DNA from: Cocos nucifera
Lineage: Eukaryota; Streptophyta; Magnoliopsida; Arecales; Arecaceae
DNA length: 64,000 nucleotides
Assembly (NCBI GenBank): GCA_006176705.1
Contig: QRFJ01001022.1
Span: 124,001 to 188,000, forward strand
Direction of reading: 5' to 3'
A model generated the notes under the pieces. It saw only the letters and a program-made list of their open reading frames with translations. It ran no database searches and was not told the origin of the DNA. Shown in pieces: positions 35,782 to 48,067 of this stretch. Position numbers and translations under genes: made by a program. Positions within the stretch are counted from its first letter, which is position 1. Every line of letters begins with the position of its first letter.

Positions 35782-38068
35782 TGTTAGATATGTGTGCCCT
35801 AGAAATTAGAATTGGCTGACACTTGTAATACACTTTGAGGGGCAAAATTATAATTTTGACTATAACTAATAAAATGGGTTATTTTATATCACAAATGTGT
35901 ATTTAGTGTCTATGATACATTCCTTGAGTTAGTGGTAATGATAATTCATATTTTCAAGAGTTTAAAATTTAAGACATGAATTTTTATTATTAACTCCTAA
36001 AATGCTCCCGACTGTAGGATCATCATGAGAATGGTGATTGATCTGGAAGGTTGGTGTACAATTGCTTCTTTATAGTAGATGAGTCTTGAGTCTATGGTGT
36101 AGAGACATCAGAGCGAGAGTATACGTACTCGTTAGAGAATGAGGGCACTGAGCATGACCACCTCGAGCAGTCATAAGGAAGTCTACCTTCTCATCGATGA
36201 CTGGCTCGAAGCTGCAGTGGTGTGTCTGATTCTTTGATCTGAGGTGCATCGGTAGTTCACCTTGAGGGTGTTATTGTTTGACTATGCCATAGCTCGATCT
36301 CTTAGCCATTCAAAATTCTGAGGTGTATGTTGGCTATAGCATGTTCATTATAAGAATTGGATTGCACCAAGAGGAAATCTATCTACCTCAGTAGATGAGG
36401 AGCAGCCCTATGATGATCATGAGAATCAAGTCCATAAACCCATGGTCATGGCAGAGTGAAATAATAGAAAGAGTTTTTATTAAGATTTTCACATCGGACT
36501 TGAATCAAATGATTAAATCATATGACAGAAATTAGGGTTTGACGAGTTCACCATAACCCTAATTTGATCAAGGGCTCAAGATAGAAGAATATAATCACAC
36601 ATGTAGCTGCATCGAGAGATTCATTTTCAATTTTGATGGGTTGCCACCGTATACTGCTAGGTGTCACTAGTAGATTTTGGAAGCAATTAGAATGATTTAG
36701 ATGATCGATCATTCTAGTTGTCTGAATCAAAAGAGTTCTGAACCATCGAAAGATATTTCGATGATGTCGATGATAGAGATCATGACATATCCCATTACCA
36801 TACAGAACTAAACCTAACTGGATCACACAAATAAGGGTTAGGATCTGAATATCATCAATTGGACTAACTTAGTTTAATTGATTTGAATTAGATTCAATTA
36901 GGTTCAAGGAAATCATGCTAGCTCACGATTGAGCCTAATGTTCTCCTTCTACTATCACTAAAAGTTATCTCGATTGAGCCAAATATATTTATGCTCACTT
37001 AAGTATCTTTATCTAATCTGGCTGGAGCTTGTCCAGATCAGAAAAGAATTATCTTAATTTATGAGATAAATTGGAGACAACACATACCATTTTCCGTCAT
37101 CTGCCAATTCTTATCTTTTGACTTTGGTCAAACATTGACCTTTGACACTTAGACATCAGCCCATACGTCATGCACCCATAGGAGAGCAGATAGGGGCTTG
37201 TCCCCTTGCTAGAAAATGAAAAGAAGGGGATGCATGCCTAGGGAGGCATGCGCCTAATGATAGGGATGCCTGGAGTCCCATACAGATGGGACTCCAGGTT
37301 GCTTCTTGGAATCAACTTAGAAGGCGCCAAGGGACTCTGCTTTGATCAGTCTTGGTGCTAACTAAGGATGATTTGAGGGGGCTTTCATCTGATTAGATTA
37401 GGTGATGTCATCCTACCAATCAAATTTAGATCTGATTGCATGAAGCGATGTGATTGATCGAGATGATGTGGCATTGCATGGCACAGTAGGGTCTATATAA
37501 ATCTTGTTTGCGTCTAGCTTTCAAGAGAATCAACCCATAGCCCATGCCATAAGGCTGCCCCTCTCCCTCCTCCATGCCATCTTCTAGTCCTCTCTCTCCT
37601 CTTCACGCCCAAGGAGGTTTGGGCTCCAGTTTGGTGCGATCCAGGCAAGAGAAAGGTGACGAGAAAGAAAGAAGGCAACAATGCTGCAAGAGACGATTCC
37701 AGATCTTCAGAAGAAGTTTTGAAGATTCTCCAAATCAGATTCAGATCTAATATTTGGAGAGGTGATAAATAAGAAGAAGATCTTTAGATCCAATCTGAGT
37801 GGATATCGATAGAGGTCGGGCACTTGCGTGGCTAGATCCAGAACCTCAAACAATCAGTAGGATCATCATAGGATAATCTGATTATCTAACAAAAGGTATA
37901 AATTAAATTAGATTTAAATTTATTTTATTTTATTTTATTAGATCTATAAAATTAGATCTAAAATATCTCAGATCTGATATGGATTAAAAAAAAAAAAATT
38001 TAAAATATCTCTCTTGATCTAATCAGATCTAAACAAACCTGACCTGGGAAATCTAAATTTTTCCTTCA
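35782..38068 (+). repeat. Copia K2 3' LTR
   Basis: 2287 bp, preceded by the short purine tract GTGGGAG. It starts TGTTAGATATGTGTG and ends TTTTTCCTTCA. TATATAAA is at 37494-37501. It matches the 5' LTR more closely than any K1/K3-3' type LTR. Confidence 0.92.
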
Positions 38069-38073
38069 CATTG

Positions 38074-41000
38074 CTGCTATTATGTTCTCTCCTAGGTTCG
38101 TATGATGGTCTCATAACAACTCTAGTTTATGGAAAGGAGATCCTAAACTATGAAAAGATTATTGGTGTGCTTAGATCAAATGAGCAAAGGGAGAAGATCT
38201 ACAAGGGAGATCCTAAATCTAAGATCTTGGCTGTGAATGAAAGATAGGAAGATCAAAGGAGAAGATAAGAGAAAAATCCAAGGGTAGGTCAAAGTCTCGC
38301 GATCAGAGGAAGATGACATTGAAATATTATAAATATCATCAGCTTCGATACCTGAGGAGAGATTGTCTCCTTTTGAGATTAGAAAAAGGAAAGGCCAGTA
38401 AGGGAGATGATATAGCTTCTATGAGCAGTGGAGAAGATCTGCTAGTTGTATCAGATGGATCCACAGAGTGTGATATTATGTGGATATTAGATTCAGCATG
38501 CTCGCACCATTATACTTTAAATCGAGAATGGTTTGCTACCTACCAGAAGGTCGATGGTGGAAGGTCAGCCTTAGAGATGATCACCCATGCAAAGTAGCTA
38601 GAATTGCCTCTATTAGGATGAGGATGTACGACGGGATCATTCATACATTATCAAATGTCAGGCATATACCAGAGTTGAAAAAGAATTTGATTTCTTTGGG
38701 CTACTTAGAGGAGCGGGATTATGCTTTTAGTAGCCAGGCTAGGAGTGGATGTCTGAAAATTTTCAAGGGAGCTTTGGTGGTGATGAGAGGTAGAAGACTA
38801 AGCAACAATATTTATAGAATGAAAGACTCAGTGGTAAATGATAGTACAGAGGTGCTAGCAGCGGCACAGGAGGAGCAGATTTTATATCGACTATGGTACT
38901 ATCAGATGGATCATATCAGTGACCGTGGGCTTACAAAATTAAATAGAAGAGGTATGATCCCAGCCTTGAAGAAGGAGGGCACAGATCTTTATAAGTCATG
39001 TATCTTTGGCAAATAGCATAGGATGAAGTTTGTCAGAAGTACCAAGCACAGTGAGGGAGTGATGGATTTAGTGCGCTCGGATGTGTCAGGACCAACTCCT
39101 ATATTAGCTAGAGGTGGGGCAAAATACTTTGTTACTTTCATTGATGATTTCTCAAGGAAGGTATGGGTTTATCTGATTAGAGAAAAATTAGAGGTGTTTG
39201 CTCGGTTCAAAGCCTAGAGAGCTGAAGTAGAGAAGAAGTTAGGGAGATAGATAAAGTGTTTAAGGTCGGACAATAGAGAGGAGTATACTAGCTTGGAGTT
39301 TAGGAGGTATTGTGAGAAAAATGATATTAAACACCATTACATGGTGAGGATGACTCTCCAACAGAATGGTATCGTGGAGAGGATGAACCAGACACTAACC
39401 GAGAAGGCATAGAGTTTGAGGCTGTAGACATCACTGCTAAAGTCCTTTTGGGATGATGCTCTAACTTTTTCTTATTTTCTTGTTAATAGATCCCCTCATT
39501 ATAAGCTGAATGGAGGCATTCCAGAAGAGATCTGGAGTGAAAAAAAGGTGGAGCTTGGCCACCTAAAAGTCTTCGGTTGCACAGCCTATGCACATGTGGA
39601 GGCAATCGAGAGGAGCAAATTGGAACCAAAATCTCAAAAGATGACATGCATTGGATATCCACAAGGAGTCAAGGGGTACCTACTAGGGACTCTTAGGCAT
39701 AGAAGTCAGTGATCAGTAGGAACATTATCTTTGATAAAAAGAGCATCTTGAGAAGGTCTGGGATAAATAAAACTAGAAAAACAAAGGTGAACAGTAGTGG
39801 CCAGTTAGAGAATGATGGCATGCAGGTTACATCCACTTACAGGAGTATTCCTATTGAGGTGGAGCTAGGTAGAAAAGTATTATCTCATATTGAAAATCAG
39901 TATGGAGGGTCAGCAGTTCAGACAGATGTGCAGGAGCATCCACAAACATCAGGCAGAGATGTGCCAGTGGGAGTGGCTTTGCACAAGCCCCAGCATACTA
40001 TTAGAAGATCAATCAAATATGGCATTTATGAGGTTATCTCCTATGTACTCATCACTACAAATGAAGATTCAAAGAATTATGTAGAGGTCATGGAGAGTGA
40101 GGATCATGATTCATGGATGCAGACCATGATGGAAGAGATGGAATCACTTGAGAAGAATTAGACATGGCAGTTGGTGGATTTTCCAGAGGGTGCTCTACCT
40201 ATTGGCTCAAAGTGGGTGTTCACAAAGAAAGAAGCACCTTCAGAACAAGGTGGAATCAGATTCAAAGCAAGGCTGGTAGCAAAGGAAAACTCACAAACAA
40301 AAGGAATTAACTATATGAAAATTTTCTCTCCTGTGGTGCATCAAACATCTATTCGAGTTTTGCTATCACTGGTGGCACATCATAACATGGAATTAGAATA
40401 GATGGACGTGAAGATGGCCTTCCTTTATGGGACTTTGGAGGAAAGAATCTATATGTAGCAATCAGATGGTTTCATGGAGATGAAATAGGAAGAAAAGGTG
40501 TGTTTACTCAGGAAGTCTTTGTATGGCTTGAAATAATCCCCTCGTCAGTGGTATCGAAGGTTTGATAGCTTTGTCATGAGCCTGGGTTTCAGTAGATGTG
40601 AACATGATTGTTATATCTATGTTAAGGATGTAGAAGAAGAGAATGTTCTGTACCTATTATTATATGTAGATGATATGCTCATAGCCAGTAGAAGCATGGA
40701 TGCTGTGAAAAAGTTGAAAAGGGCATTATCATCTGAATTTGAGATGAAAGATTTGGATCCAGCTGAAAAAATCCTTGGAATGAAGATTTGTAGGGATAGG
40801 TGCAAAGGAGTGCTCTATTTATCATAAGAAAAGTATGTCCGAAGATTCTGGAGAGGTTTAGGATGGAGAAGGCCAAACCTGTAGAGACGCCATTGTCGAG
40901 CCATATGTCTCTCTCCAAGTTACAGTGCCCCCAGTCAGAAGAGGAGAGAGAGTACATGGAATGAGTCTCTTATGCAAATATTGTAGGTAGTGTGATGTAC

Positions 41001-41648
41001 ACTATGGTGTGTTGTAGAATAGATATAGCATATGCTATGAGCATGGTTAGTAGATACATAGCTAACCCTGGGATGGAACATCGAAAAGCATTGAAATGGA
41101 TATTGAGATATCAGCATGGAGCAAGGGATTATGGTTTGGTGTTTGGTGGATAGCTTGGAGGATTTGGAGAACAATCTATGAAGATGTGTGAAAGTTTAGG
41201 TCCTCTGGAAGGGTTTGTTGATACAAATTATACTGAAGATCTTGATACAAGAAGGTCTACTACTGGATACCACTTCTACGTATATGGTAGACCGATGTCT
41301 TGGAGATCAACCCTTTAGCCAATTACGGTCTTATCTACCATAGAGGCCAAGTTCACTGGGATAACGGAGGCTACAAAGAAAGCCCTTTGGCTTAGGAGGC
41401 AGATTGATGAGTTGGGGGTGGAGTAGAGCAAGGTTAGATTATTCAGTGATAGTCAAAGTGCTCTATTATTGGCACAAAATTCAGTCTATTATGTGCGTAC
41501 AAAGCATATAGACATGAGGTACCACAGGATCAGAGAGCTGGTAGAGGAAGATGAAGTGAAACTGATGAAGATCCATACCAAGGAGAATCAGTCTGATGCA
41601 CTCATGATGGTACTCCCTAGAGATAGCTTTCAGAGATGTATGGGATAG
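38074..41648 (+). pseudogene. Copia C gag end and pol
   Basis: It continues gag after the K2 insertion (LLCSLLGSYDGLITTLVYG). The knuckle near 38320 has lost cysteines (KYYKYHQLRYLRRDC). The protease core reads WILDSACSHHYTLNREWF instead of the D-S/T-G type, so catalysis would be lost. Integrase follows: LWYYQMDHISDRGLTKLNRRG, then FVTFIDDFSRKVWVYLI near 39130, RSDN and NGIVERMNQTL. RT: IGSKWVFTKKEA, DVKMAFLYGTLEERIYM, LYGLK-stop-SPRQWYRRFDSF near 40530 and LLYVDDMLIA near 40660. RNase H: STIEAKFTGITEATK, LFSDSQSALLLAQN near 41440, and TKHIDMRYHRIREL. At least eight in-frame stops, mostly of C-to-T type. Confidence 0.88.
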
Positions 41649-41705
41649 ATGGATCTGTTGAGAAGAGATGAGTTCACAAGGACTTGGAAGTACCAAGATG
41701 GAGAA

Positions 41706-42294
41706 TGTGATCTTAGAAGTGGCACTCCCAAGTCTTGAAAACGTGAGAAGATAGGTCATAGGAAGATGGGAGCGAGCCAGAAGAAGAATCAGTCTCAATA
41801 GTAAAGTTCAGAAATTGGGCTGGCTCACTCTGAGATTGAGCTGGCTCAGTTGGAAATTGGGTCGGCTCAGTCCAGGACTGGGTTGGTTAGGTCTCAAAAA
41901 AAATCTAGACAGAGAGCAGCATTTTCAAACTACTAGCACAGTACACAACTAGGTCGGCTCAGTTTGGGACTGAGCCGACCCAGTCGTAGGTTAGCTCAGT
42001 TTTCGTGGGTTATTATTTTATGTACATGTGTTGTTTGGATTTGAGAAATTTTTCTATGAGCTTGAGCTTGATCCTTTGTAAAGTATATATACTGAAATAG
42101 GACAAGGTTATAAGAGTGCTGAAATATACTGAATAAAAGCTCTTTTCTTCCAAAAATCTCTTCTTCTCTTCTTCTTTATTCCTTGATTTATTTGATCATG
42201 CTTTCGTAGAGATCTTTAAGAAGTACTTCCTTATTGCTTGGCTAATCACCAACAGCCATGCCGATCGGTGTGGGAAGAGCGCATATTCCCAATA
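41706..42294 (+). repeat. Copia C 3' LTR
   Basis: It is preceded by the polypurine tract AGATGGAGAA (41696-41705). It starts TGTGATCTTAGAAGTGGC and ends TTCCCAATA, followed by the TSD copy GATAC. TATATATA is at 42084-42091. Its repeat array (about 41812-42000) has a 12-base-arm hairpin at 41952-41963 and 41969-41980. Confidence 0.92.
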
Positions 42295-42708
42295 GATACA
42301 TCTTTCTAAATGGTGGTTAGGTGGGCCAACCAAAGTTGGGCCTGATCATTCATTGGTTGGATGGGCCAAGTATGGTCATGTTAATGGTTGGACCAAACTA
42401 GACCCTTTTTTGAGAAGGCCAAGCCAATTGATCAGGGCCTAGGACAAAATTTAATTACTAAAAATTATTTAAAAAAATAATTGATTATGAACCTATCCTT
42501 AGATGTACATGGGTGGGCCAACCAAAGTTGGGCTCATGTACAGTCTATGTGGATTCTAGTACCCACTAAGAAATTAGGATAATTTCTCAAATTGGAGGTA
42601 AAGACTTTCAATTCGAATAAAATTATGGGAGAAACCTTTTGATTAAAGTACAAATCTTTAGGTTTAATGAATCAATTACTAATTAGATTTTGATTTTTCT
42701 TTATGCAA
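42295..42708 (+). other. Copia T leader, second part
   Basis: It begins with the second GATAC. It is non-coding, and the phrase GGTGGGCCAACCAAAGTTGGG occurs twice (about 42320 and 42515) as a short direct repeat. It ends at the gag ATG. Confidence 0.8.
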
Positions 42709-45700
42709 AATGGCCTCTTCCCTATCGCTCCGATCATTGTTGGACAATGATAAGTTGGTGGAATCCAACTTCGATAGCCAGTTCCGAAAGATGAACATTA
42801 TCCTTGAGCATGAATGGATCCTATATGTGCTGATGGATCCAGCACCTTAGGAGCCAGCTGCCAATTCACGTGGAACAGTTAGAGATACTTATCAGAAGTG
42901 GCTTAGTGACCGAACCATGGTGCACTACATTATGCTAGCTGCGATGAGCGATGAGTTTAGTCACAGGTTTGAGACAGTTCAACTAAATGAAATCCTCTAA
43001 GTGTTGGAGGATTCTTTTAGCACACTCGATGACATTGAGAGGCATAAGACTAGTTGCACCATCTTCAATGCCAAAATACGGGATGGAGCCTCTGTCACTG
43101 ATCATGTACTATATATGATCGAGCTGATAGAGCACTTGAGCAAACTCGACGTTTTCTTGCATGAATAACTTGGGAAAGATGCAATACTGAACTCGCTGCC
43201 AAAGTCCTATCTCCCTTTCCTTACTCATTATAGAATGACAAAGCCTAAAGTAAACTACCATGGCTTACTAGGATTACTTCAGAACTTTGAGAAGGATCAC
43301 CAGCTCCATAAAGAGTCGGTGAACTTAGTAGGAGGCTCATCTTTTGGTTCTCTACCCTTTAGGAAAGAAAAGAAGAACAAGAAGAAGAAAACAAAGAAGC
43401 TGCAAGTTCAGGCTGGGACATCAATGCAGGGCTAGACCAGAAAGATCAAGCCCGATAAGAATCAAGCTGAATGCATCTTTTGCAAGAAGTGAGAGCACTG
43501 AAAGAGGAACTATCCTCAGTACATTACCTCCTTGGATCCGAACAGGCAGAGAAAGAAGCAAGCTATTGTGGACAAGATATTTATATGATAACTCCTTGCA
43601 ATTTCTCTATTTATGATATTACTGATTGGGTATTGGATATCGGTAGCCCTTATCATATTTGCAATTCGTTGTAGGGGTTGCAGCCCAACAGAAGATTCGA
43701 GCAAGGCGAGAGATTCTTAAACGTTGGAGATGGAAGACCAGTTTCAGTTCTAGCTTTAGAAATTTTGAAACTTGTATTTGAATCTTATACCATTGTTCTT
43801 AGTGATTGTCATTTCTATCCTAGTTTCTTTTTAAATATCATTTCTATAGGCCTTTTGGCCATGAATAATTATTAAATTTCAATAAAAAAATGAGTTTGTA
43901 ATGTCATTGTGAATGGTGTTACTGCTTTCTATGGATAATTGAATATTGGTGTATATATGTTATCATAACCTATTAATGCAGTCTATTCTATTGGCAAGCA
44001 CCCTAGATTAGATAGTGTATCAGATATCTACTTATGGCACTATACGCTAGGTCATATAAATAAGAATAGGATAAACAGGTTGACTGAAGAGAGAATCCTC
44101 GAAGTCAATGATTGTGAATCACTTCCAACTTGTGAGTCCTGTCTTCTTGGTAAAATGACCAAGTCACCTTTTACTGAAAAAGGTGAGAGAGCCAATGAGC
44201 TCTTAGGTCTAGTACATACTAATGTATGTAGATCAATGAGCACAAGTGCCAGAGGTGGATATGTCTATTTAATCACTTTCATAGATGATCTATCCAAATA
44301 TGGATATGTCTATCTGATGAAACATAAGTCAGATTCTTTTAAAAAGTTTAAATGATTCTGAAGTGATGTAGAAAAACAAACTATAAAGAGTATTAAAACT
44401 CTTCAATCTAACTGAGGAGGAGAACATCTTTTTGGTGAGTTTCCCACATAGCTAAGAGAGAATGGAATTCTCTCCCAATGGACTCCTTTTGGAACACCAC
44501 AGTATAATGGTGTGTCTGAAAGGAGGAATCGAACTTTGTTAGACATGATCCAATCCATGATGGGATTTGCTAGCTTGCCAATATCCTTCTGGAGATATGC
44601 ACTTGAATCGATTTGTTATCTATTAAATAGGATTCCAAGTAAGTCTATAATTAGAACCCCATATGAGATATGGATAGGGCATAAGCCAGCACTTTTACAC
44701 CTTAGGATTTGGGGGTGCCCGACTTATGTCAAACGATTAGTAATAGACAAACTTGGACCTAAGTCTGACAAGTGTGCATTCATTGGGTATCCAAAAGAGA
44801 CCAAAGGATACTATTTCTACCATGCTGATGAACACAAGATGTTCGTCAGCCTTAGGGCAACCTTTTTAGAAAAGAAGTTCCATGGTGAAGGAACTATTGC
44901 CTCTAAGATTGAACTTGATGAAGTTCAATAGATAGAAAGTCCGACACAGAATATTGAACCTAAGTCAAAATTGATCAGATCAGATCCGAAGCCTAGTGAA
45001 CCCACACCATTAAAGCGATCTGGTAGAGTACCATGCCATCCGGATAGATACTATGAATTCTTGGTCCAGGATGGTGATTCCATCGAACTTGATGGGAATA
45101 ATGAGGATTCGATCACTTATATGGATGCGATGCAAAGACCCGACTCTAAGAAATGGCTAGAAGTCATGAGATTCGAAATCAATTTCATGAAGGTCAATGA
45201 TGCATGGACATTAGTTGACCCATCTGAAGGGGTTAAATCTATTGGGTGTAAATAGATATTCAAAAGAAAAAGAGGCACAGACAAAAAAGTGAAGATCTAT
45301 AAAGCCTATCTGGTTGCCTAGGGGTATCGTCAACATTTTGGTATTGACTATGATGAGGCATTCTCCCTGGTGGAAATGCTCAAATTCATTCGGATAATGC
45401 TTGCAATAGCTATCCACCTGGACTATGAAATCTGATAAATGAATGTGAAGATGGCTTTCCTGAATGGAGAGCTAATCGAAGAGGTGTATATGATACAACC
45501 TGAGGGGTTCACATCCATAGATGAGTCTAAGGTGTGCAGGCTTCAGAGATCCATTTATGGATTAAAGTAAGCATCTCGGAGTTGGAACATGCATTTTGAT
45601 AAAGTGATCAAAACGTATGGCTTCGTTATAAATGGAGAAGAATCCTGCATTTACAAATGGGCAAATGGTCCAGCAGTGGTATTTCTTATTTTGTACATGG

Positions 45701-46677
45701 ATGATATTCTCTTAATTGGAAATGACATTCTCGCACTACAAGGAATAAAACTCTGGTTGTCATCACAGTTCTCCATAAAGAATCTGGGTGAAGCATCCTA
45801 CGTCCTAGGGATGAAGATCTATAGGGATAGATCTAAAGGATGCTTGGTATATCTCAGTCCACGTATATAGAAACTATGCTGAAAAGGATCAGCATGGAAA
45901 ATTTCAAAAAGGATAATCTTTCGATAGGCCAAGGAATTTCTCTCTAAGAAGGATTGTCTGACAACTCTTGAAGAGCGAGAGCATATGAGTAGAATTTTAT
46001 ATGCTTCAGTAGTGGGATCTATTATGTATGCAATAATATGTATGAGACCAGATGTGGCATTCTTATTAGGAGTAGTGAGTAGATACCAATCTGATCCTGG
46101 AGAAAATCACAGGAAGATGGTTAAAACCATCCTTAAGTATTTTAGAAATACTAAGGATCAATGGTTGATTTATGATGAGTCAGATCTAAAGCTTGTGGGG
46201 TTTATAGACCCCAACTTTCAATCTGACCATGATGATAGTAAAAGTGTGTCGGGGTATATCTTCACTCTAAATGGTAGAGCCATTTGCTGAAAAAATTTCA
46301 AGCAGCATACAGTGGCTGACTCTATTTGCGAAGCAGAGTATATGGCAGTATCAGATGTAGCAAAGAAAGCTGTGTGGCTGAGGAAGTTCATCACCGAGCT
46401 TGGAGTAGCACCCTCCATTGTTGGTCCAGTCCTACTCTACTACGACAGCACTGGTGTCATAGCTCAAGTAAAGAAATCAAAGGCACACTAGCAGACAAAG
46501 CACATTCTGCGCTGCTTCCATTTGGTCCATGAGATCATGGATCTTGGTGACGTTGATCATCAGAAGATCGATAGAAAGGAGAACCTAGCCGACCCCTTCA
46601 CTAAAACCCTAGCAATCAAGAAGTTCGACAACCATAAGTCAAAGATGGGTATTAGATACTGTGCCGAGTGGCTTTAG
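42709..46677 (+). pseudogene. Copia T gag-pol polyprotein
   Basis: The start ATG gives MASSLSLRSLLDNDKLVESN, a typical copia gag opening. Gag continues with a lysine-rich part near 43360 and a damaged knuckle (CIFCKK...H) near 43470. Protease: WVLDIGSPYHICNS near 43630, with isoleucine where S or T is expected. Integrase: LGHINKNRINRL, CESCLLGKMTKSPF, TFIDDLSKYGYVYLM near 44280 and NGVSERRNRTLLDM near 44510. RT: TLVDPSEGVKSIGCK, DVK-like NVKMAFLNGELIEEVYM, YGLK-stop-ASRSW near 45565 and ILYMDDILLIGND near 45695 (M replaces V of YVDD). RNase H runs to YCAEWL and stop at 46675. From 43471 on it keeps one main frame; damage is chiefly stop codons. Confidence 0.88.
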
Positions 46678-48067
46678 GATAAGTGGAAGTTCTTGAAAAT
46701 TATGTTCCAAAGCCAATTATCAGTCTGTTGATAGTTGAGATATTATAATTAATTTATTAATTAATAAAAATATTTTAGCATCTTTTTTCATCATAAATTT
46801 ACATCTTCTAATGAATTCCATTATTGTGATGAAGACTTTAGGACTATTTAGTTTCGATAAAGAGAGAATTTATCGATTAGATCTTAGATTTATTTATGAC
46901 CAAATGATAGGCTGTTAATTAAGATGATAACGTCTATCGAGCATAGATCGCTATATGCCATATAGGTTGGTTGTCCTCTTAACCAAGAAGTATAGAGATA
47001 CTGGTATGGCATACAGATGAGATGTATGGTACATCATCATTGAACGTGACCAACTTCAGAGCATTCTGTTGTCGAGAATGTCTTTGATGGGATATAGGTA
47101 TAAGTATCCCTTAGACCTGAGATTACCTCAGTGACTTACAAGCAACTCACTGTGCTTTGGTACCAAACTAACTAAATTTTTAATTCAGTAATGGAAGGCT
47201 TCCGGGCATAGTTAGGTACTTGCAAAGTCAGAGTGTGATCAAGATGGAATTGACCACTCCAAGAGTTGGAGAAGAATGTATCACTATATTTCAATATAGC
47301 AAAACCTTGGCTAGGATAATCAATCAGATGAATTTGATATTTTGAAATACAATGTGGATAACCTGATCAGAGTTGATAGTTGAACTCTGAGATGTCCTAC
47401 GAGCATTATGGTCAAGGGGATGAATTATATGGAAACTATATTCGCATGGGTTCAAAGGATGGTGTTCTACACCTTTCAACTTATCCGATCATTGGGTATC
47501 ATTGCTAGATGGTCATTTTGATTGGTACAAAAATTTGTTCCTATGCTATCGGCTTAGGTTCGGACCTATGAGGTCACATATATTAGAGTTCATGTTCCGA
47601 TCGATTGATTAATCAGCGATTTAGAATCATTTTAGGGTTAAACGATCAATACGGTTGATGTTTGACCTAGTGCAAGTATTGCAGGAGGATCAATTAGTAA
47701 TTTGATTGCTAATTAACTTAATTTAATTAAGTCAGAGGGTTGAAATTAAGTCTAACTAAATATGATTTAATTAGATTTGGTTTGAGCTTTATTAGATCAA
47801 CTTCAATAGACTTATTAGATAAGCCAAATGCAAAGAAGAACTAGTCCTAGTCTAATTAGGACTCGGATCAACCCAATTCTTTAATTTGATTAAAAAATTA
47901 AATTAAAATTAAATCTAATTTAATTAAGTTTTTAATTGAATTAGAATCTAATTTAATTTAGTTGATTTGATTTTAATTTAATTTGGTTTGAGAAACCATG
48001 TTTGACCAAGTCATAGATGGAATCCTAGTGAGACTAGGATTCCACCTTGCACCACCTTAGCCCTCCA

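Larger units (their letters stand above)
5587..38068 (+). mobile_element. Copia K2, K-family retrotransposon in Copia C gag
   Basis: K2 has long LTRs (5587-7854 and 35782-38068, about 2.28 kb each) starting TGTTAGATATGTGTG and ending in CCTTTA or CCTTCA. The flanks are TATTG (5582-5586) and CATTG (38069-38073), a TSD with one later substitution. Internal parts are leader 7855-8659 and 30764-31823, then gag-pol 31824-35767. The gypsy complex 8660-30758 interrupts the leader. Removing it restores a leader close in length to K3's (about 1.87 versus 1.90 kb). This is a strong reconstruction from visible junctions. Confidence 0.92.
4265..42294 (+). mobile_element. Copia C, TNT1/Tork-like retrotransposon in the Copia T leader
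   Basis: C is bounded by a 616-bp 5' LTR (4265-4880) and a 589-bp 3' LTR (41706-42294). A perfect 5-bp TSD, GATAC, lies at 4260-4264 and 42295-42299. Its gag is split at 5586 by Copia K2 (5587-38068), and the remaining gag and pol lie at 38074-41648. Without the insertions C would be about 5.5 kb, normal for a Tork-lineage element. Motifs such as SPRQWYRRFDSF and LLYVDDMLIA are typical of TNT1-like polymerases. Many in-frame stops make it non-functional. Confidence 0.92.

Noticed and set aside
36000..36450. Short regular words in K LTRs (GTAGATGAGTCTTGAGTC and neighbours) as a possible CRISPR-like or satellite array
   Set aside because: Each word occurs once per LTR; the recurrence is due to multiple LTR copies and not an array with spacers.
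42709..46677. Possibility that gag-pol regions are host genes (retrotransposon-derived domesticated proteins)
   Set aside because: All lie between matched LTRs with primer sites and carry multiple disabling stops or frameshifts, with no sign of preserved open frame.
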